Positions 4,030-6,964 of a stretch of 6,964 nucleotides of DNA are shown here, piece after piece; positions within the stretch are counted from its first letter, which is position 1; each line of letters begins with the position of its first letter. The notes under the pieces are model-generated. The model had not been told where the DNA came from, ran no database searches, and saw only the letters and a list, made by a program, of their open reading frames with translations. Where the stretch lies: assembly GCA_910588925.1 (NCBI GenBank), contig CAJURV010000076.1, positions 1,881-8,844 on the forward strand, given 5' to 3'. Position numbers and translations under genes: made by a program. The DNA is from an uncultured Rikenellaceae bacterium. GTDB taxonomy: Bacteria; Bacteroidota; Bacteroidia; Bacteroidales; Rikenellaceae.

Positions 4030-6964
4030 TTATTGGCGGACACAGCGCACGCTACGACCGCTCGTCTTGTTGCCGTTGCTCGTACTCACGCTACTGCTAC
4101 CGAAGTCCAGACGGTACGCGTAGTCAGAACCATTCTGCGTAGACGACCAATAGAAGCCGTACGTACCGGCACCGTACAGCGAACCGTCCGTTTCGTTGCG
4201 GTACCCGACAGCGGGAAACTCCAATGTATTGCTACCGTTTTTCAGTTCTAAGTAACCGTAATCACTTGAACTCCATCCGCCTTTATAACTCTTAGTACAT
4301 GCGGAAATGAGAGCATCCCATTGTGCCTTAGTCGGAACCACGAACCCACTGGGACAAGGATTGGTGCTTGATCCCCAAGAAGTACCGCTCGGAACCGAGG
4401 TGTCCCAACCGGATACGCTACTACCTGTAGTAGACCATGCCACCTTGCGGTTCCACTGGTAGCACTTACCGTGTGACTCGGCACGGGTACCCAAGAGTGC
4501 CGACGGAACATTCGTTGCCAGAGTACCGGGAGTGTTGACGTTGAACGACGACCACACTACGCCGCCTATGGTGACGGTTGCGGGGACGCCAGCCTCCTGT
4601 GTAACGGTTACAGGCTGTGACAAACACTCCTTTATCTTTAGTCTTATTACCGCCGTTCTCGCCTTTGTTCCTGTGTTTTCATCGACTTGTATGTGAATGC
4701 CGCTTGTAGTCTTTACAATAGCCTGACACCATGTCTCCGACGATTCTGCTGCTATGTAAGAAGTGCTAGGGATAGTACCTGCATTAGTCGTAAAAAATAG
4801 CACATCACTGTCTACTGTAGCTGAGAACGAAAGACTTTCTGTCGGTCCGCTGTAGTTTGAGAATTCGTAAGTCAATTTATTCTGCGCGATCGAGCAGGTA
4901 GCCAGATTGCCTGTGACGCCTACGAGCGTTATAGTGGCTCTCCTGTTTGTGAACGTCTGGTCCATGCTCGCAGCCATGCCCACGGTGAATGTTCCGTTGT
5001 TGCTCGAGGGCAGGGTTATGCCCATGTTGGAGTTGCTCGACGTAACGTACGCCGACGATTTCACATCCCACGTAGAGGCCGTGAACGACCCGCTCACCGC
5101 GCTCGAACCGCCTATCACGGTGGCCGTGCTCACCGATATGCTCGGCTTCTTGGCCTGCTTCACGGTGAATGTCTGCAACACATTGCCGTCTACGGTTATC
5201 TTGAATGTTGACGTAGGCTCGGTGGTAGCCGTAGAGGCGGGAACACTCACGCGTACGGTGTGCGATGTCTTGCTGCCGGTGGTGGTCAGTGTCGGCACTG
5301 CAAGGGGGCCTGACGTACGTGTTATCTTGATTTTGGAGGCATCCACCGCACGACTTAGCGCAAGAGTGAAGTCGTAGGTCTTGGCCGCACTGTAGGCACT
5401 AAGCGTGTTGTTTGCATAGACGCAACCCGACGGAGCGGTAAATGATTTCAACGTCACGGCCGCCGCCTGGGTAATGGTTACAGGCTGAGACAAACAGTTG
5501 TATACCTTTAGTCTTATTACCGCCGTTCTCGCCTTTTCTGCGGTGTTACGATCGACAATTATTTGAATATTGCTTTTAGTCTCTACAATAGCACGACACC
5601 ATGTCTCTGACGATTCTACCCCTATATAAGAAGTGCCGGGTAGATCACCTAATTCAGTAGTTGTAACAAATAGCGCATCACTGCCTCCTGTAGCTGGGAA
5701 CGAAAGACTCTCTGTCGGTCCGCTGGAGTTTGAAAATTCGTAAGTAAATTTATTCTGGGCAATCGAGCAGGTAGCCAGATTGCCTGTGACGCCTACGAGC
5801 GTTATAGTGGCACTCCTGTTTATGAACGTATGATCTATGCTCGCGGCCATGCCCACGGTGAATGTTCCGTTTTTGTTTGGGGACAGGATGGGCATATTGG
5901 TGGAGTTGCTCGAGGTGACGTAACCGCTGCTCTTGAGGTCCCATGTAGAGGCCGTGAACGAACCGCTCACCGCACTCGAACCACCCCAAACAGTGGCCCC
6001 CGTGCTCACCGATATGCTCGGCTTCTTGGCCTGCTTGACCGTGAAGCTACCTATGCGGTTACCGTCCGCCTTGATATCGAACACGCTCTCCGGCTCGGTG
6101 GTGAGAGTCGATGCCGGTACGCTCACACGCACGGTGTGCGATGTCTTGCTGCCGGTAGTGGTCAGTGTCGGCACTGCCAGAGAACCCGACGTGCGGGCTA
6201 TCGAAATCTTGGAAGCGTCCACCGCAATGTTAAGCCCGAGGGTGAAGTCGTATGTCTTGGCCGTACTGTAGGCGCTAAGTGTGTTGTTCGAGTAGACACA
6301 TCCTGCCGGAGGTGTGAGCGATTTCAGTGTAACGGCAGCCTCCTGGGTGACGGTAAAGGTCTGTGACCGGCTGTTCCTATAGGTGACATAGACGGTGGCG
6401 GTACGTGAGGTGTTACCTGTGTTTTTGGTAACCTTAGCCGTTACTTTATTCCCGCTTACCGAGACGGTACACCACGTCTGCGATGATGTGGCCGTCATGC
6501 CGGAAGAGATGGTGCCGGCATTGGAAGAGGTCACCGTCACATCCACAGAACCGCCCGCGGCCGCTATGTCCGTAGGATTCGCCGGCGAAAAGGCATATAC
6601 CACCTTATTCTGAGCAATCGAGCAAGTCGCCAGATTTCCGGTGACACCTACGAGCGTTATAGTGGCGCTCCTGTTTGTGAACGTCTGGTCCATGCTCGCA
6701 GCCATGCCCACGGTGAATGTTCCGTTGTTGCTCGAGGGCAGGGTTATGCCCATGTTGGAGTTGCTCGACGTAACGTACGCCGACGATTTCACATCCCACG
6801 TAGAGGCCGTGAACGACCCGCTCACCGCGCTCGAACCGCCTATCACGGTGGCCGTGCTCACCGATATGCTCGGCTTCTTGGCCTGTTTCACGGTGAATGT
6901 CTTAACTAAGTCGCCGTCTACGGTTATGGTGAATGTCGACGTAGGCTCGGTGGTGGTCGTAGAG
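4030..6964 (-). CDS. Large modular surface protein: Ig-like/BACON-like repeats with a C-terminal FISUMP domain (N-terminus outside window)
   Basis: The frame is open across the right edge, so only the last 977 residues are visible. The GTG at 6889-6891 lies inside a repeat and is not a start. The protein is built from three beta-rich modules in fixed order. Module A (about 103 residues) holds GCVYxNNTLSAY and ends FTVKQAKK. Module B (about 90) runs PSISVST...CSIAQNK. Module C (about 91-98) ends in the BACON-like ArTAvi...VTxTQ signature. The order seen is partial A, B, C, A, B, C, A, B, C, then a 184-residue FISUMP-type domain with YWSST (4138-4152) and the terminal RSVRCVR (4036-4056). BACON-like and FISUMP domains are typical of secreted or outer-membrane proteins of Bacteroidetes and Fibrobacteres. 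Surface location and glycan or protein binding are inference, because the signal peptide is not in the window. No catalytic motif is seen. Confidence 0.9.
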   Translation of the reverse strand, partial: STTTTEPTSTFTITVDGDLVKTFTVKQAKKPSISVSTATVIGGSSAVSGSFTASTWDVKSSAYVTSSNSNMGITLPSSNNGTFTVGMAASMDQTFTNRSATITLVGVTGNLATCSIAQNKVVYAFSPANPTDIAAAGGSVDVTVTSSNAGTISSGMTATSSQTWCTVSVSGNKVTAKVTKNTGNTSRTATVYVTYRNSRSQTFTVTQEAAVTLKSLTPPAGCVYSNNTLSAYSTAKTYDFTLGLNIAVDASKISIARTSGSLAVPTLTTTGSKTSHTVRVSVPASTLTTEPESVFDIKADGNRIGSFTVKQAKKPSISVSTGATVWGGSSAVSGSFTASTWDLKSSGYVTSSNSTNMPILSPNKNGTFTVGMAASIDHTFINRSATITLVGVTGNLATCSIAQNKFTYEFSNSSGPTESLSFPATGGSDALFVTTTELGDLPGTSYIGVESSETWCRAIVETKSNIQIIVDRNTAEKARTAVIRLKVYNCLSQPVTITQAAAVTLKSFTAPSGCVYANNTLSAYSAAKTYDFTLALSRAVDASKIKITRTSGPLAVPTLTTTGSKTSHTVRVSVPASTATTEPTSTFKITVDGNVLQTFTVKQAKKPSISVSTATVIGGSSAVSGSFTASTWDVKSSAYVTSSNSNMGITLPSSNNGTFTVGMAASMDQTFTNRRATITLVGVTGNLATCSIAQNKLTYEFSNYSGPTESLSFSATVDSDVLFFTTNAGTIPSTSYIAAESSETWCQAIVKTTSGIHIQVDENTGTKARTAVIRLKIKECLSQPVTVTQEAGVPATVTIGGVVWSSFNVNTPGTLATNVPSALLGTRAESHGKCYQWNRKVAWSTTGSSVSGWDTSVPSGTSWGSSTNPCPSGFVVPTKAQWDALISACTKSYKGGWSSSDYGYLELKNGSNTLEFPAVGYRNETDGSLYGAGTYGFYWSSTQNGSDYAYRLDFGSSSVSTSNGNKTSGRSVRCVRQ
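4033..4584 (-). other. FISUMP (Fibrobacter succinogenes major paralogous) domain
   Basis: This is the C-terminal 184 residues of the surface protein. It begins TVTIGGVVWSSFNV, continues with CYQWNRKVAWS and NPCPSGFVVPTKAQWDAL, then LEFPAVGYR, FYWSST (4138-4155) and YAYRLDF, and ends with RSVRCVR. These are the hallmark segments of the family, in the usual order. Four cysteines are present. The domain is thought to be extracellular; its ligand is not known. Confidence 0.88.
4585..5454 (-). repeat. Super-repeat 3 of the surface protein (A2-B3-C3)
   Basis: Modules by position: A 5146-5454, B 4876-5145, C 4585-4875. B3 carries the 218-bp block identical to B1, with a serine-to-arginine change just beyond it (AGC to AGA at 4939-4941). 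C3 is the 'YEFSN.SGPTESLSF' type, with cysteines in SETWC and in KECLSQP. It leads directly into the FISUMP domain. Confidence 0.85.
4940..5157 (-). repeat. 218-bp identical block, copy in module B3
   Basis: Reading base by base, 4940-5157 is identical to 6668-6885, an offset of 1,728 bp (576 codons). It covers most of module B and the last residues of module A. The flanks differ at 4939 (T against G at 6667) and 5158 (C against T at 6886). Confidence 0.9.
5455..6330 (-). repeat. Super-repeat 2 of the surface protein (A1-B2-C2)
   Basis: Modules by position: A 6022-6330, B 5749-6021, C 5455-5748. B2 differs from B1 and B3 in its middle: it has STNMPILSPNKNG and WDLKSSGY where the others have SNMGITLPSSNNG and WDVKSSAY, plus one extra residue near the start. 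C2 belongs to the same type as C3. Confidence 0.85.
6331..6964 (-). repeat. Super-repeat 1 of the surface protein, partial (end of A0, B1, C1)
   Basis: The visible parts are the end of A at 6874-6964 (TTTTEPTSTFTITVDG...FTVKQAKK), B at 6604-6873 and C at 6331-6603. C1 is a clear BACON-like module (AAGGSVDVTVTSSN...TSRTATVYVTY...FTVTQEA) and differs from the C2/C3 type. More repeats may lie beyond the window edge. Confidence 0.85.
6668..6885 (-). repeat. 218-bp identical block, copy in module B1
   Basis: Partner of the block at 4940-5157. The equivalent block in B2 (about 5816-6033) is clearly diverged, so the identity skips over the middle super-repeat. Confidence 0.9.

Noticed and set aside
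4907..6613. Plus-strand open frames opposite the surface-protein gene
   Set aside because: They recur at the same place in each repeat and are antisense shadows of the repeated minus-strand coding sequence.
6889..6891. GTG as the start of the surface protein
   Set aside because: It is the valine codon in the recurring FTVKQAKK motif; the frame stays open and repeat-like to the window edge.

Overview
The window looks like chromosomal DNA from a member of the order Bacteroidales. The evidence is a RuvB of the Bacteroidetes type, a TPR-like protein with the 'LTKAEKRNFKLYA' start seen in that phylum, a BACON-like/FISUMP surface protein, starts without clear Shine-Dalgarno sites, and heavy use of ATA for isoleucine in a moderately GC-rich genome. 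A gut lineage such as Rikenellaceae or Muribaculaceae is possible, but that is inference and the genus cannot be fixed from the sequence.

Layout. Positions 1-820 hold no credible gene. They carry a tandem direct duplication of a composite intergenic repeat: an AT-rich half that is nearly identical in both copies, then a GC-rich module bounded by a 7-bp inverted repeat. Positions 821-1834 (+) are a complete ruvB, the Holliday-junction branch-migration motor. Five bases later, 1840-3390 (+) encodes a 516-residue alpha-helical, TPR-like protein of unknown function, almost certainly cotranscribed with ruvB. A weak AT-only hairpin with a T-run overlaps its stop codon. Positions 3391-4029 lie between convergent genes and contain no convincing gene, but do contain an elaborate 77-bp stem-loop (3921-3997) and three copies of an 8-mer. 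Positions 4030-6964 (-) are the C-terminal 977 residues of a large modular protein whose N-terminus is outside the window. It has almost three A-B-C super-repeats of about 285-292 residues built from Ig-like/BACON-like beta domains, and it ends in a FISUMP domain.

How the parts relate. The ruvB/TPR-like pair is a housekeeping operon. The convergent surface protein is probably functionally unrelated. Its repeats include a 218-bp block that is identical in two copies 1,728 bp apart, which points to recent duplication or gene conversion, and its third domain type comes in two distinct versions. I do not see a defence, mobile or biosynthetic system. The most unusual content is the structured intergenic repeats and the mosaic repeat structure of the surface protein.
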